Shown: positions 25,801 through 38,800, counted from the first letter of the stretch. The stretch: 64,000 bases of DNA from Flammula alnicola (GCA_015499995.1 JADNRV010000116.1:106862-170861), one strand, 5' to 3'. Notes: generated by a model from the letters alone, not told the origin. Translations and numbers: made by a program.

Positions 25801-28800
25801 TAACCGCGAGCTCGTAGAACATTTTCTGTCTCTTAGCGGCCAGAGCAACATCTCCATCTCATCCAGTGCCTTGCCGAAGACGAAGCTACTGTCTTGGCTA
25901 ACTCTCTTCTCCAAGTTCTCAAACCCGAAGGCATTGTACGCCACCGACACCCTTCGATCGTTATACATCACCCTACTCTCTCACCCAGACAGATCTCTCC
26001 AGGGCATTGCTCTTTCCTGCCTCTTCACGTATAAATCACCCCATCTCACACCATACGAAGATCGCATTCGGGCGCTGTTGGACGACACCAGGTGGAGAGA
26101 CGAGTTGTCTCTGTTAGACCTTGACAGTCTTCCTCCAGCTTCACGCGGCGAAGTTATCGACGTACTAATTCGCCTTCTCTTCGGTGTAATGCTCGAGAAG
26201 AAAGGAAGGGGCAGAGGTGGAGGCGGAGGTGGCGCGGATCGGAGAGCGGCGGTCTTGAGTGCTTTTGCCGGTTGCACGGACAAGGAGCTGGGGTTAATTG
26301 TTGACCTGATGCTGCGACCTTTCGGGTGGGATAGGACTTCTCCTGCCTCTGGTGCTTTGAATGGGTTCAAGTTGGAGTTGATTGATATGAGCAGTAATGG
26401 AGTCTCGGATAAGCAGGTGGTGGGCTTCTTGACTCTTCTTGGCGACGTGTTAAAGAACCTTGGGTCGCGCCTCGTTGGATACTGGCCGTCTCTCCTTGGC
26501 ATGACGATCAACTTAACCGGTACGGCGCAAGCTCGGATTGATGGGTCGATCGAAGACGTGGCTGGAGAGATGGATGGTGTTGTTGCCAATGTGGAGGAAG
26601 CAGTGGTAGATGAGGCCGATATCGTGGAAGAGGTAGACGGGGCAGAGAAGTCGTTTTCATCGTCAAAGATCGTCAGATCGATAAGACAGCTGGGTCTCAA
26701 GAGATTCGCAGATTTCTTCCGCATTCCGGTCATTTTCGATTTTACACCTTATATGGACGCAGCCTTTGGCTCGCTCATCACTCCACGACTTCCTGCTCTC
26801 GCTAAGGAGAACACGCAGGCACCATCTGCGTTGTTGGAGCTATTCTATGTCTGGACAGTTGATGGCGTGCATATACCCCTGCTCGTGGATTTCAACGACG
26901 ACACCCTGCCGAGGATCTATGATTGTCTCGTTGCAACGAATGTCAAGCCATCCGTCGTTTCTCGGATTTTTGATATCGTTGATAACGTCCTGAGCTGCTC
27001 TACGGAAGACGACTTCACCCGAGACCATGTCCTCAAGCCACACGTCTCTCGACTCCTAACCAACATTGCCATCCTCGTTGAGAGGACGAAGGGTCTTGCC
27101 ACTATTGCCACGCCTATCGGCCAACGACAAATTCACATTCTATCCGAAATTGCCCAATTTTCGACAAATTCGGACCAAGCCTCTACACTCCTCAATCTGT
27201 TTAACCCCTTGCTTCGTAGGCCGGCGAAGATTGTCCCTGAAAAGGTCAAGGTCGGCCTCGTGAAGATAATAGGCGAGCTCTTACACTTGATCCCGGATAT
27301 GAAGGACAACCAAAGCGCGACATACCTCAAGACTTATGGATTGCTCTCACAGTTATTCCAGTCTTTGAGGTCACGACCCGCTAGGCTCAGCCTCGTCTCG
27401 ACCTTCCATCGTCTTGCCACTCTTGACGAGTCGCTACTTCCACTCGCCAACTTATTGGAGTCCATGAACGCGTACTCCGTGAAGCGAATGGACGAGCCGG
27501 ACTTTGACCGTCGCCTCGCTGCATTTGCTTCCCTCAACGAAACCCTGTACAAGTCGATATCATGCGCCAATTGGCTACCCATCCTTTACAACATGCTCAA
27601 CTTCATCCAAGACCCCGTGGAATTAGCTGTCAGAAACAGTGCTTCGTATGCGATGCGCCATTTTATTGACATGGTTGCTGCTCAAACCTCGCCCGAGTAC
27701 GAAGATACATTCCTCAAGGTTCTATACCATGGATTGAAGAATGGGTTGAAGTCCAAGAATGAGCTTGTCCGAGCCGAGGTTCTCGGCGTTATTGCCTACT
27801 CAGTCGAGAAGTGCGAGCATATAGCGGCGTTGCAGGAAATGCGAGTCCTACTTGAAGGCGGCGACGAAGAAGCAAATTTCTTCAACAACATCCTCCATAT
27901 TCAGGTTCATCGACGATCCAGGGCGTTACGCAGGTTGGCCGACCATTGCGACGAAGGGCGTTTGCGTAGCACCACTATCGCCGAGATATTCGTGCCTCTC
28001 GTCGCCAATTATATCATGTCAACGGCATCGGTTGACCATAATCTGGTGAATGATGCGATCTTGGCTACTGGACGAATGGCCAAGCAACTATCATGGGGAG
28101 CATACTACGCCTTGGTGCAGAAATACCTCAAGCTTTCTCGAGTCAGAGACGAGTCGGAGCGCGTATACGTCAGAACCCTAGTTGCGTTACTCGACAATTT
28201 CCATTTCCCCATGGACGAGGTCGTTACGGTCGCCGAAACTGGAAACGAAGATACTAATGAGGATGCCGAGGATATCGATGCGATGGAGCCAGAGTTGGAG
28301 GCCGAACGCGCGCTTTTGGCAGCCCAAGCATCCAAGAAGACGGCTCGTATTGCTGATGCTGTTAACCTTCGTCTTTTACCCACTTTGTTAAGTCACTTGG
28401 AGAAACACGATGCCACCACGGACGATAACACTCGTATCCCAATCTCGATCGGCATTGTTACCGTTGCCATGCATCTTCCGGCCGCAACGCGCGAAGCGCA
28501 AATCTCGAGGCTGTTGACAATCCTGAGCCAAATTCTTCGAAGTAAATCCCAAGAAACGAGAGATTTGGTGCGGGATTCTTTGAATCGCATTGCTGTCAAC
28601 CTCGGGCCAACCTACCTGCCTACCATTTTTCGTGAATTACGAGCTGCACTTCTACGAGGCCCCCAACTTCACGTCCTCGCGTATGCTGCTCACTCGATAA
28701 TCGTTCATGTCACGACAGGCGACCACGCGAAGGATTTTGCAACCCTTGACGACTGCGTTAATGATGTTTCCTATGTCTCTGCAGAGGTCATTTTTGGAGA

Positions 28801-31478
28801 GTCCGGAAAGGACGTGCAGGCTGAAGATTTCAAAACCAAAATGCGAGAAGTTCGTGCTTCGTCGTCGAGAGGTCTTGATTCCTTCGCGATCATGGGTAAG
28901 TATATCACTCCTGCCAAGATCAGCAGTCTCTTGCTCCCTGTCAAGAAGATCATGCACGAAACGGAATCCATCAAAGTTATGGCTCTCGTCGACGAAGTGC
29001 TCAAACGCATAGCGACGGGTCTCAACGGGAACCAGCACCTTGTCCCGACGGAACTTCTGGTTTTGTGTAATACCTTGATCAGTCAGAATGCCAAGTTCCT
29101 TCAGCAAACTCCCTCACGTCGGAAGGCTAACCATAAGGGTGACGCTATCGTCCAGATGAACGAAAGGTGGTTAATGATGTTGACCATTATGCAAACAATT
29201 CTTTCAGGTATGATCATCACATGCTTTTCAAATAATGTTTTAACATTATTTTTAGATTTATAACATTTGGCCTGGATTTATTGAACACGGCTCTTAAGCG
29301 TAATCGTTTCGACTTCCGTGATTCTGCCCTCATGTCGCGGCTCGAATCCATGGTCGTCGTCGTTGGAAACACTTTATACTCAACCAACGCTGCCGTGTTG
29401 ATCCTTGGGATGCGCTGTGCGGCCGGTCTCGCAAAATGCCCGCTAAAAGCTATCGAAAAATCCCTCCCGGTTATCGTTCGACAAATTCTGGACGTCATCA
29501 AGCAAACCGGCAACACGGAGTCTGAACTTGTTCAAGTCGCCTTCAAGTCTCTAGGGTCAATTCTTCGAGACGGGCCTCCAGTACAGGTGAAAGAAAAGGA
29601 TCTTGTATACCTTATCGAACTTCTTTCTCCGGATCTCGAAGATCCTACCCGCCAGGCCTCCGTTTTCACCCTCCTGCGAGCCATTGTTGCCCGGAAATTC
29701 GTTGTACCCGAGATTTACGACATTATGGAGAAGGTTTCAGAGGTGTCAGTTACGAGTCAATCGCCTCAAGTTCAAGAACTATGCCGTGGCGTCCTCCTCC
29801 AATTCCTTCTAGACTATCCTCAAGGAAAAGGCCGACTTCGCACCCAGATGGCGTTCTTCGCAAAGAATCTCTCGTACGTTCACGAGAGTGGGCGGACCAG
29901 TATTATGGAACTACTCAGCGCCGTCATCGTAAAGTTCCAGGTCAACTTGATCCAAGAGTACGCCGATCTGCTCTTTGTCGCGCTTGTCGTGGTCGTGGCC
30001 AACGATGAATCTGCGAAGTGTCGAGAAATGGCAGCACAGCTCATCAAAAACCTATGGACAAGGTTAGATGAGGAACATCGAAACGTTCTTCTTTCCCATT
30101 TACATTCTTGGGCTTCGCAGACCGCCCAACCGCTGCTGACATGGGTTTCTGCCCAAGTTTATGGATTTGTGGTCGACGTTGCCCAGGCCGATTCGCTGCC
30201 CTACATTCAATCGATCCTGGACGACCTCGAAGCATCTTTGCAACGCAGCGCTGCTACGATCAATGCTGCAGAAGAAGACGAAGAAAGTGGTCAGATGGAC
30301 GTCGAGTTGGAATGGCAACTTCCGTACCATTCTCTTACTGTGCTCGCCAAGGTTCTACGCGTTTTCCCTGACTTTGCTACCCAGGATGACAAGGTCACGT
30401 GGACTCTGGTCGTTGATCATCTTCTCTTCCCCCATGCTTGGGTGCGGACCGCAGCCTGTAGGCTTCTGGGGCATCTCTTCACAGTCGTGCCTGTCACAGC
30501 ACCTCAACCGGACCTACCAGAGGAACATCCGCTTTCTCGGGTTGGAATGCAACTGGTCGCGCGCAAGCTAACGCAGCAACTCAAGAGCGAACATCTCGAT
30601 GAAACACTCAGCTTACAGGTCGTCAAAAACCTGTTCTATCTCGGAAAATGCTTCTATCTCATACCGATCGTGGACGGTTCTACTATCGACGAAGACGCCG
30701 AGGACATTTTGGATAACGAGAATGCAGCCGCTGTTGGGAGTAGCCAGGTGCCTCAATCGAGAAGAGATGGCTTGAAAGAGCTCAGCAGCCCTCTACCTTG
30801 GTTATTCTCGAAGTTGTCGTATCAGATTAAATCCGGCCATATTGCAAGACGGAGCAAGGCTGCAAGCAGGGTAGAGTTCATTTTCATGGGCTTTTTTCTT
30901 GATGCTAATTTATTTGGAATTTCGTAGCCCAACTGGTCCCAGCAGCCTCTGGCAGGCCTTCGCTGGTTTGCTGCTATGTCCTCGCACATGGAGGCAGCGC
31001 GGCTCGAGCAATTCCTCGTCCATGTCCTGACACCGGTTTACCGCCTGACAGAGGACGATACCATTCGGGATTCACAAATAGGTGTGTTAGTTTTTGATTG
31101 ACGGCTGGTATCATTCACTCCCACTAACGCGTCGTCAAATTTGCAGACGAACTGAAAACGACAGCGATCGAGCTGCAAGATCTCGTGCAGTCGAAAGTCG
31201 GCACTACGAAGTTCGCGGTTGTGTATAACCAGATACGGCAGAGTGTTCTAGGGCTGAGGAGGGAGCGGAAGGTGGCGAGGGTGCTGCAGGCGTCAACGAA
31301 CCCTGAAGCGGCCGCGAAGAGGAAAATGCAGAGGAACGTTATAAAAAAAGACAGTAGGAAGCGGAAGGAGAGAGGGTTCCTGTGAGTTTGTTTCGTTCTC
31401 GTTCTGTTTCCGTGCCTTACCTTGTGTTCCTTTTCTAGTGAGGGAAAGGGGAAGTTTAAACGACGGAGAGAGGATTAG
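22868..31478 (+). CDS. UTP20: U3 snoRNP-associated protein UTP20 (DRIM), with four apparent frame breaks
   Basis: Giant HEAT-repeat component of the small-subunit processome, nucleolar, needed for 18S rRNA maturation. Recognition rests on overall architecture (about 2,500 residues of alpha-helical repeats), blocks such as VYACKSVSQTLHT, VCGVRQGSRLT, GWGGWKLIALP and RIPVIFDFTPYMDAAF, and the lysine/arginine-rich C-terminus (NPEAAAKRKMQRN...KRKERGF). Introns are small and in phase; the largest exon region is open from 24719 to 29207 with two introns read through. The last intron ends before LEGKGKFKRRRED. Four places need one extra base to keep the family frame: about 23643, 23820, 23987 and 29264, three of them in or next to short C or T runs. 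Since the gene is essential and otherwise conserved, sequence or assembly error is more likely than a pseudogene. It converges on CTK3 with about 175 bases between stops. Confidence 0.88.
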
Positions 31479-31652
31479 TCCACAATATTTATGACTTGCA
31501 CGACGAATAGATTTAGCGGATGACTCGCCCACATTTAATGGTACTGTAGAAAATGATACTGTAGAATACAAATTTCCTTATTCCGAACCACAAGGAGCCT
31601 TACAACGTGTACATACTAAATGGATGGTCATTTCATTGTATATGATGAAAAG

Positions 31653-32658
31653 CTAAGACCGCTTCCAAGACCGTTCATTTGGCTTCTCGTCGTCGCTGGG
31701 AAAAGCAAGCTCGGCCTCCTCTCCAATCGCCTCGTCATCATCCTCGTTCCAATCACTTGTCGTTTCCCACTCATTCTCAAATTCGATGTCCAGCGCTAGC
31801 TCCTCCCGACCGTCCACTGGTTCCATTAGAGGGTAAAAACATGCCAGTTGTGGGGGCTGGAACGTCGCTGGGTTATGTGACGTGGGTTGAACCCACCGTC
31901 GTTCCCTGAGCCGCTTATGTCGTTCTCTGTCTTGCTCGATTCGCTTGTTCACCTCGGCACGTGGTAGAGTTTGTTGGGGTGACGACGCTTGTTTTGAGGG
32001 TACTGCGGTGGTGGTGTCCTTCTCTGCGGCGAGGTTAGGGCGCGAGTCGAGGGAGGAGAGGACGTCGTCAATTTTCTGAGGGTCAATATACCGCTTACTC
32101 CTCCAGCTTTCCAGGATCTGACAAACTCCGGGTGTGAGAAAGCTCATAGAGAAAACGAAGCATCAGAAACAGACCTGTTTTGCGCTGACGAGGTTTGGCA
32201 ACCCTTGCCTTCCTTCTGGTACGATGGATTCGATGATTCGATTCAAATCCCGCGATACGAACTGCACGTATAGGCCATTGGCGTTGGCTGCCCGTGAACG
32301 TTCTGACGTAGCGTGCGATTTGACCATGAGGGACGTCTCGCAAAGCGAGTCGAGGAAGTACAGGACATTTATTCGAGAATTGATGGAACCCTTGAGAAAC
32401 CTAGTCAAACCACGCCATTTTTTGAGAGGAAGCAGAAGCAGACCTTTTGCGTTTCTTCAATTATACAGTCCCAAATATCCTCGCCACATGGTGGGAAGTG
32501 TTTTATAGCAAAGCTGACAACCTTTTGGATGGACTGCTGCGAGCTGCACTTGATAAATTCAAGTTTAGAAACGGAGATGGAACGAAGACTGTGATTACTG
32601 ACGCGTTTAGTCGACGAAGAATTTCAATAAATTGCATCCTTACTTCAAAAGGATCCAT
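31653..32658 (-). CDS. CTK3: CTD kinase subunit gamma (Ctk3-like, CID-type N-terminal domain)
   Basis: Subunit of the CTDK-I complex that phosphorylates Ser2 of the RNA polymerase II C-terminal domain; nuclear. The N-terminus MDPFEVRMQFIEILRRLNA continues after an intron as QSIQKVVSFAIKHFPPC, then INVLYFLDSLCETS and LYVQFVSRDLNRIIESIVP, an alpha-helical CID-like domain. After another intron, LESWRSKRYIDPQKIDDVL and a central RHKRLRERRW segment follow. The C-terminus is acidic (DWNEDDDEAIGEEAE). Four exons on the minus strand join in phase. I start at the ATG of MDPFEV at 32658, since the upstream ORF extension has no family character. Length near 280 residues fits the family. Confidence 0.85.
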
Positions 32659-33687
32659 TTTGATTACGACTTGGAGGTAACAGGGTAAATGGGGAGGTAT
32701 TAGTGGTACTCGTACCGGTATAAGACTCAAGAGTCAGACCTGCAAAGAAAACGGAAGGTATGTAGCATCACGTGAGAGCTGTCCTCGCTATCATTCATTG
32801 TATCAAATTCAATGTTCTGAATTCATTGTCAGCGGCATCGTCAGTGTGTTCTTTAATTCTTCTTCGTGCCGAGAATACCCAGCGCATTGCATGATGGGAA
32901 AACACATTGTTCAAAAACTTATGAGCCTGGGTTTGGATGCTGAAAAAGGCTATATGCCATGGACAAGAGCATCAAAAGAGGGCGGACGTATGTTCTTAAT
33001 GGGCCAGGTGTCTAGGAGCTTTGGTCATAAAGCGACTATATTCTGTGAGTGAGTGAGGTTTTCACTTAAGTATGAGGTCGGGAAGTCATGCTACGTTCGA
33101 TGGTTTTTGGTATGTATGGACGACTGCTCTTTTGTCTTAGTAGGTTTTATTCCTTGCATACCTGCTTGCTGAGTGTCAACGACGTGGTTTTCATGCAGTA
33201 TCTGTATTCTAGCTATAGAAAGCAGTAGAAATAGACGTGGGCGTCCGCTCCATGGACCACCAGTGAACACAGAGGCTCATGATGGTGTTTGGCCCCATAA
33301 AAACATGTCCTTGTATTGTCCTTGTATTCGACGAAGTTCTTTCAATTGATTCCTTGCCAGTGCCTTTCCCTTTGTGAATCTACTCCAGTTGCCAGTTGCC
33401 AGATAGACTATAGTACATAAAACACATGTCTTTTTGGAAGCAATCATGTTGGACCCACAAAAACATGTACACACATCGGTGGAATTTAGACCATCTTTCT
33501 CGGTATTCCACTTCTAACTTAGGGATTCTGTAGATATTCTTCAATGTAACACGATTGCTGAAAAAAGAAATTGGGATTTTTGAGGTATCTTTATGGCTTT
33601 GAGCCTCGACAAAAGCCTTGTTGATCATGAACGCCTGGCGCTGCCCGGCCTCACCCGATTACTCAGGCAGGCGGGATTCGGGAACCC
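32659..33687. other. AT-rich intergenic region
   Basis: About 1 kb without a supported gene. Two similar direct motifs (CCATAAAAACATGTCC at about 33294 and CCACAAAAACATGTAC at about 33455) suggest an old repeat. The short ORFs here have no motifs. Confidence 0.5.
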
Positions 33688-33695
33688 GCCTCTAC

Positions 33696-34401
33696 TAGGG
33701 CTGGGTTATTTATTATTTTGGCCGTGTTAGAAATGTGATAAATTTTTGGCGTCTGGGTGGGTATTAAACACGTCTGTTATTAATGGTGTTTTATTATGTC
33801 ATAAGGTTATGTAATCAAGAGAAAACGGCCCCTTTTGGAGCCCTTTTGAGTACGCTTTCTGTGTTAAAGAATGGGAATTAAGCAATAAAATGTATTCCTA
33901 CATCTAGAAGAAGCTGTCAATGCTCCACTCTCCCGGATTTCCAACATCCTGAGCTTGCGAGACACTGGAAGGTGTTGCTAATGATGCCCCGGGAGGTCAT
34001 CGATGTCCGTAATTAGCATCTTGAGTTTATCTGGATGTATTTGGCAATATCAAAGCAAGTGGAGGAACAACACTTCTTGAAGGTCTCCGTCAACGTGGTC
34101 TGTTTCCGCAAGATCGTAAGGGTTGGGGTTATTAAACCACATATCCTCCAGTGCCGCAATGTTGGCATCATGTGGATCAATGTTCTTGGTGTTGAGTAGA
34201 TCCATCAAAGATGGTGTACGTGTCCAATGCATTGCATTTTTTACTGTATAATCTATCCAACAGCCACCCATGACAATTTATAATTTATCACAATAAATCA
34301 CCGACCATTTCGACCCCCTCCATGTTATAAATGTTATTAACCTGTTAATAACATGTGATAAATAGGTATGTTATTAACACCCAATAAAAAACCCAGCCCT
34401 A
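33696..34401. mobile_element. Non-autonomous hAT-like DNA transposon, 706 bp, with 8-bp target duplication
   Basis: The left end TAGGGCTGGGTTATTTATT is matched by the inverted right end ...AATAAAAAACCCAGCCCTA. Immediately outside, GCCTCTAC occurs at both 33688-33695 and 34402-34409, a perfect 8-bp target-site duplication. The TAGGG-type terminus and 8-bp duplication are hallmarks of the hAT superfamily. The interior is AT-rich, with only a short minus-strand ORF at 34050-34271 (contains DPHDANIAALEDMWFNN) that I do not recognise and that is too small to be a transposase. It must therefore be mobilised in trans. Confidence 0.9.
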
Positions 34402-34711
34402 GCCTCTACGATGGCGAAGCGAGCCTTAGAAGCTTAATGCCCCTTGTTGCCCCCGCGAGGTTGGCGGATACGTAATATTCTGATCGCACCGATGTGTCAA
34501 TTGATTCGTTGTCCGTATCTTCCCCTTTGAGAACTAGGAAAACCTTCCGGTTGACAGTTGACAGCTTCCAGTCGCCAGACAGTTAGCCCACAAAGATCTT
34601 ACATTGCTCTTTATATAAAGCAAGCCATTTGTTTCGCCCACTCAACTACTTTGAAAGGTATAAATTACTCGACTTAACCATCATCCCCTTTCTTTAAATC
34701 TCACTGCGACA

Positions 34712-37700
34712 ATGTCTTACCGGCTGAGCGAGTCTGCCATGAGCGTGGACCCTTCAAGTCCCCTCCACTACTCAGCCCACCAAAAACTCAATGTTCATCC
34801 GTCTCCTGGATCAGATGAATTCAATGGAAACGATTCAAACGTTCGTCCATTTCCTGGATCGCCTGGATCAGATGAATGCGATGGAGACTCTGCTGGCATT
34901 GGATTGTCCCACCCTCAAGTAAACAGTGGAATCCGAAAGAAGCTTGACGCAATGAATAAATTGCAAAACACAGGGTATGTGCCTACTTTTCAGTGATCGC
35001 GTCCTCGTCGCTGAACGTCTTCTTCAATCAGAGTCCAGGTCGATATTGATTTGCCTCAGATTGCCGTCATTGGCAGCCAAAGTGCAGGAAAATCGTCTTT
35101 GATCGAGTCTATTTCGGGAATAACCCTTCCTCGCGCCATTGGAACCTGTACTCGGTGCGTTTTGCTTTCTTCTTCTTGACTGTCATCTGCTAATATCTCC
35201 CCAGTTGTCCTACAGAATGCCGCCTTTCTCGAAGCGATGCCCCATGGCAATGTGTCGTCTCACTTCACTTCATAACGGATCCGAACGGCCTACCTCTAGG
35301 ACAGGCGCGTAACGAACAATTTGGTGACACTATTTATGACAAAGCCAAAGTTGAGGAACGCATTCGCCGAGCACAGCACGCCATTTTGAATCCTTCAAAA
35401 CCCACGAAGTCTTTCTTGGAAGAGGACGAAGACGACATTCGACCTCAGCTCACATTCTCAACAAACTGTGTGACTCTGCAGATTAGTGGACCAGACGTAG
35501 CTGACCTTTCCTTTTGTGATCTCCCAGGTGCGTGGGATACCCCAAGCACCTTTGCCATTGATATCAACTCCACTTGCTCTTTGACATTTAGGATTGATTG
35601 CCAGTGTCAGTGGCAGCGAAGGCAGCCATGATAACTCCATCGCTTTGGTTGAAAGCCTGGTAACTGCTTACATTAAGAAGCCCAGTTGCATTATAATCTT
35701 GACCGTCGCATGCGAAAGTAAGTCGCCGATTCAGCGAAGAAGTTCCTTTAGAACTCATAATTTCTACTCCTTTATAGCCGATTTTGAAAATCAAGGTGCT
35801 CACCGCTTGGCGAAACGGCACGATCCAGATGGAAAACGTACTATCGGTATGTCGATCAATTTTGTTTTGGACACGAACATCACTTCTGACCTCTATTTGT
35901 CCCAGGTGTCTTAACGAAACCGGATCGTATTCCCTTGGGCGAAGAATCGAGCTGGCTCCCATTTATTCGCAACGAAAAGGAGCCTCTGGAGAATAATTGG
36001 TTCTGTGTCAAGCAACCGTCTTCCAATGATTTGAAATCGAAGATTACTTGGGCACAGGCCAGGCAGATGGAAACCGATTTCTTTTCAACAGCGCCCTGGT
36101 CCGACCTCGAAGAGATATACAGGAAATATCTCGGGACAGGCAACTTGGTGGAGAGACTCAGCAATATGCTATCCGATTTGATTTCTATGAGGTACGAGTT
36201 TGTTCTCGACCGCCTTTTTATTGGTACTGAAAATTTGCGCCGTAGAATGCCCCAAATCCAAGATGAACTCGAACGCTCCATTGTCCACACGCGCGAGCTT
36301 CTCTCGCGTCTTCCACCTGCACCCTCGTCTGATCCACGTAGTGGGATCTTGACATTGTTACACAAGTTTGCGCAAGACCTCGGGCAACAAATTGAAGGCG
36401 TTCCTAATAGCATCGATGACTCTGATGTTGGCCTCATTCAAGCCATCCGCCCACAACAGGAGAAATTCCGCCGGGCGATCCGTGCGACAGCTCCCAACTT
36501 CCGCCCTTTCGAGAGAAATGCGAGGGTGGGCAAGCATCTTCCCAACGCAGAGTTCCTTCGGGCGGAGGAGGGCAACGAGTGTGATGGAGAGGCGAGCGAT
36601 AGCGAAGGCGAGGTCGGCACGACAGCCTCTCCTTTTTCGTTTGCTGCAGCAAACAAGGCCACCAAGGTGAAAACCCCACCTCCGAGCGGCAACAAGATTT
36701 ACATCGATGAGGTGCTCGAAAGAGCTCACGGGTGCGTTTATTTCAATCTGTTCGATGACGATCACTAATTTACGATATGTTTAATCTGTAGAGCACGTAC
36801 TCGTGAATTACCTGGCCATTATCCGTTCGTCGTCCAAAAGACGTTCATCGAAAGTATTGTCAAGGAATGGCATGCCCCTTCGACTGTTCTTTGTAGGACA
36901 GTCCACAGTACAACCTCTGACCATGTTAAGAAGCTCATTCATAAGCATTTTGGACAATTCGGTCAAGGTTATCTTGAGCAGCGAGTCCGGTAAGTCTCCA
37001 ACATATCCGAGTCCTTAGATTCCATCCTGATACCGGAGAACGCAGTGCCATTGCTCAGCAACACATCAACGAATGCCTCGAGCGTGCCGAAGAACGCATC
37101 AAGTGGCTGCAACGTTTAGAAGATGTTCCATTCTCTCTCAACACACACTATCTCTCCGATTATAAGTCAAAGTTCCTCGCACACTACAGAGGCGCACGTG
37201 CGAAGTACATGCAAAACGATCTTGCGAAGTATATTGAGCAATACAAGGCTACTACGTCGCAACCAACCCAGCAGCCCTTTGTCCCAGCACCAGCACCAGC
37301 ACCATCACCAACACCATCCCCTTTCCCCAAGACATTCAAATCGGCCTTTGCTCCCGCCCCAGCGACTCCAGCCTTTCCCACGTCTGCGGCATTTGCCCCG
37401 GTTCTGGGCACCACACAGCCTAACTTCCTAGCGCCTCAAATACACACAGGCTTTACCAAGGTTTTAGGCGGATTAGCAGAGATTGGGATGACGGGCGTCA
37501 AACCCGAGGACCTGCAAAAGCTTCTGCCTCCAGATCGTATGGAGCCTGCGTTGGTTATTATGGCAGATGTGCGCGCGTATTTCCAAGGTGTGTTCCTCTC
37601 CTTTGACTCTTTGTCTTTCCTGTTTACTGATCAGTCCTATTTCTGTTGCTTCCTTTCGTTCAGTTGCGTATAAACGCTTCGCCGACAACATCCCTCTCGC

Positions 37701-37908
37701 GATTGATTTCGAGCTTGTGCGGGGTGTGGAGAGGGATCTCCTTCCTGAGTTGTATACGCATCTCGGCATCAATGGGCCGAACGGGGACGCTATCTGCAAG
37801 GACCTTGCACAAGAGAGTCGCAAGACTGCAGAGCGGAGACTGGATTTGCACAAGAAGCTCGAGAGATTGGAGAGTGCCCGCCTGGAATTGTTCATCGTCG
37901 CTGTTTAA
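34712..37908 (+). CDS. Dynamin-like GTPase, paralogue 2
   Basis: Same architecture as the minus-strand gene at 18617-21641. G1 is GSQSAGKSS, the switch block is [15 protein letters not shown]3 is DLPG and G4 is TKPD. The middle domain has [16 protein letters not shown], an acidic linker, and [11 protein letters not shown]. The C-terminal GED-like part contains [20 protein letters not shown] and ends [14 protein letters not shown]. It differs by a longer N-terminal leader with a repeated PGSDE segment and by a Pro/Ala-rich insert ([15 protein letters not shown]) before the GED. About ten exons, all in phase, no broken motif. Exon boundaries match paralogue 1, supporting duplication of an intron-containing gene. 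Its cellular role is not inferable beyond membrane remodelling typical of the family. Confidence 0.88.
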
Positions 37909-38149
37909 GCCTAAGATGGCGGTGTATCTTGCTCGGAATCTCTCCCTGACTTCGTCTCGTCCATCTAGGATATACATGCGTTCAGTAGTGCCTAATTCCT
38001 ACTATTTATGAAACCAATGCACTTTATATTTATGTTTAGTGGATAAAGGGTTTGTAATGTTAGTAAATACTTCTTTCGCCTTGGCGTTGGAATCAAATAT
38101 TGTCACTTTCACCTCCTCTTACTTTAACTTACACCAGAGTTAGGGAATA

Positions 38150-38800
38150 ACGGCGGAAAGGACGAGCTTCTATTGCTCTTCATCTCCACGATCTTCTCGA
38201 CTCCATGCCATGCTGGGTCCCAATACACGATCTGCGACACGAACCCAGCATAGTTATGCGCCCTCTCAATCGCATCGTAGTTGGTTGCCCAGTCTGTCGC
38301 ACGTACGTAGCCTGGGCATTGATATTGACACCGGTCAAACTGCATGTCGGAGAAGACGAACAGTCGCTTGATCACGTCCTCCTGCTTAATATTATTCTTG
38401 ACCGCGAGGGTAGTAGCAGACCGAGCAAGATGGCCTTGAGATATTGATGTTCACATCCCAGCGTGCTTTGCTCATCTCGTGGACCTGGCTATAAAGTACG
38501 TCTGAGAGGTCGAGTTCAAGTTGGACGTAAGTACTTACTCGGGTCGTGCAGAGAAGATGATGAAGGCCCCATTATGTAAAAGGTGTTTTAGCAAGGGATG
38601 CCAAGTTGAGCGAGGGCCGATAGATGCAGCGAGAAAGGTGGGCTAGCCTGTACATACGTCCATATTTATTTGCGGCAGTTGCCTAGGCGCCTATGAGGGA
38701 TCCCATCAGCAGAACCATCCATCCTCGTTGTGCAGTGCCACGATCCAGGTACATCACACATTGCCAAAGAGTTCTCTATCGAGCCCGAAGATGGTCGCCG
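38150..38800 (-). pseudogene. Degenerate DUF2828 gene fragment (vWA-like half)
   Basis: The minus strand repeats the C-terminal half of the intact gene at 53820-56024, but in broken frames. SGSIENSLAMCDVPGSW corresponds to the metal-site segment NALAVCDVSGSM of the intact protein, and IKRLFVFSDMQFDRC, DWATNYDAIERA and QIVYWD correspond to later blocks. The metal-site DVSGS has become DVPGS. Stops and small deletions separate the segments, and neither the N-terminal half nor the final tail is present. It is a decayed partial copy and not a gene 3' end, because sequence beyond each side does not match. Confidence 0.8.

Noticed and set aside
29217..29516. Minus-strand ORFs over UTP20
   Set aside because: Antisense shadows of long coding exons.
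33280..33480. Pair of AAAAACATGT-containing words as a transposon
   Set aside because: Direct rather than inverted, short, and without a target duplication.
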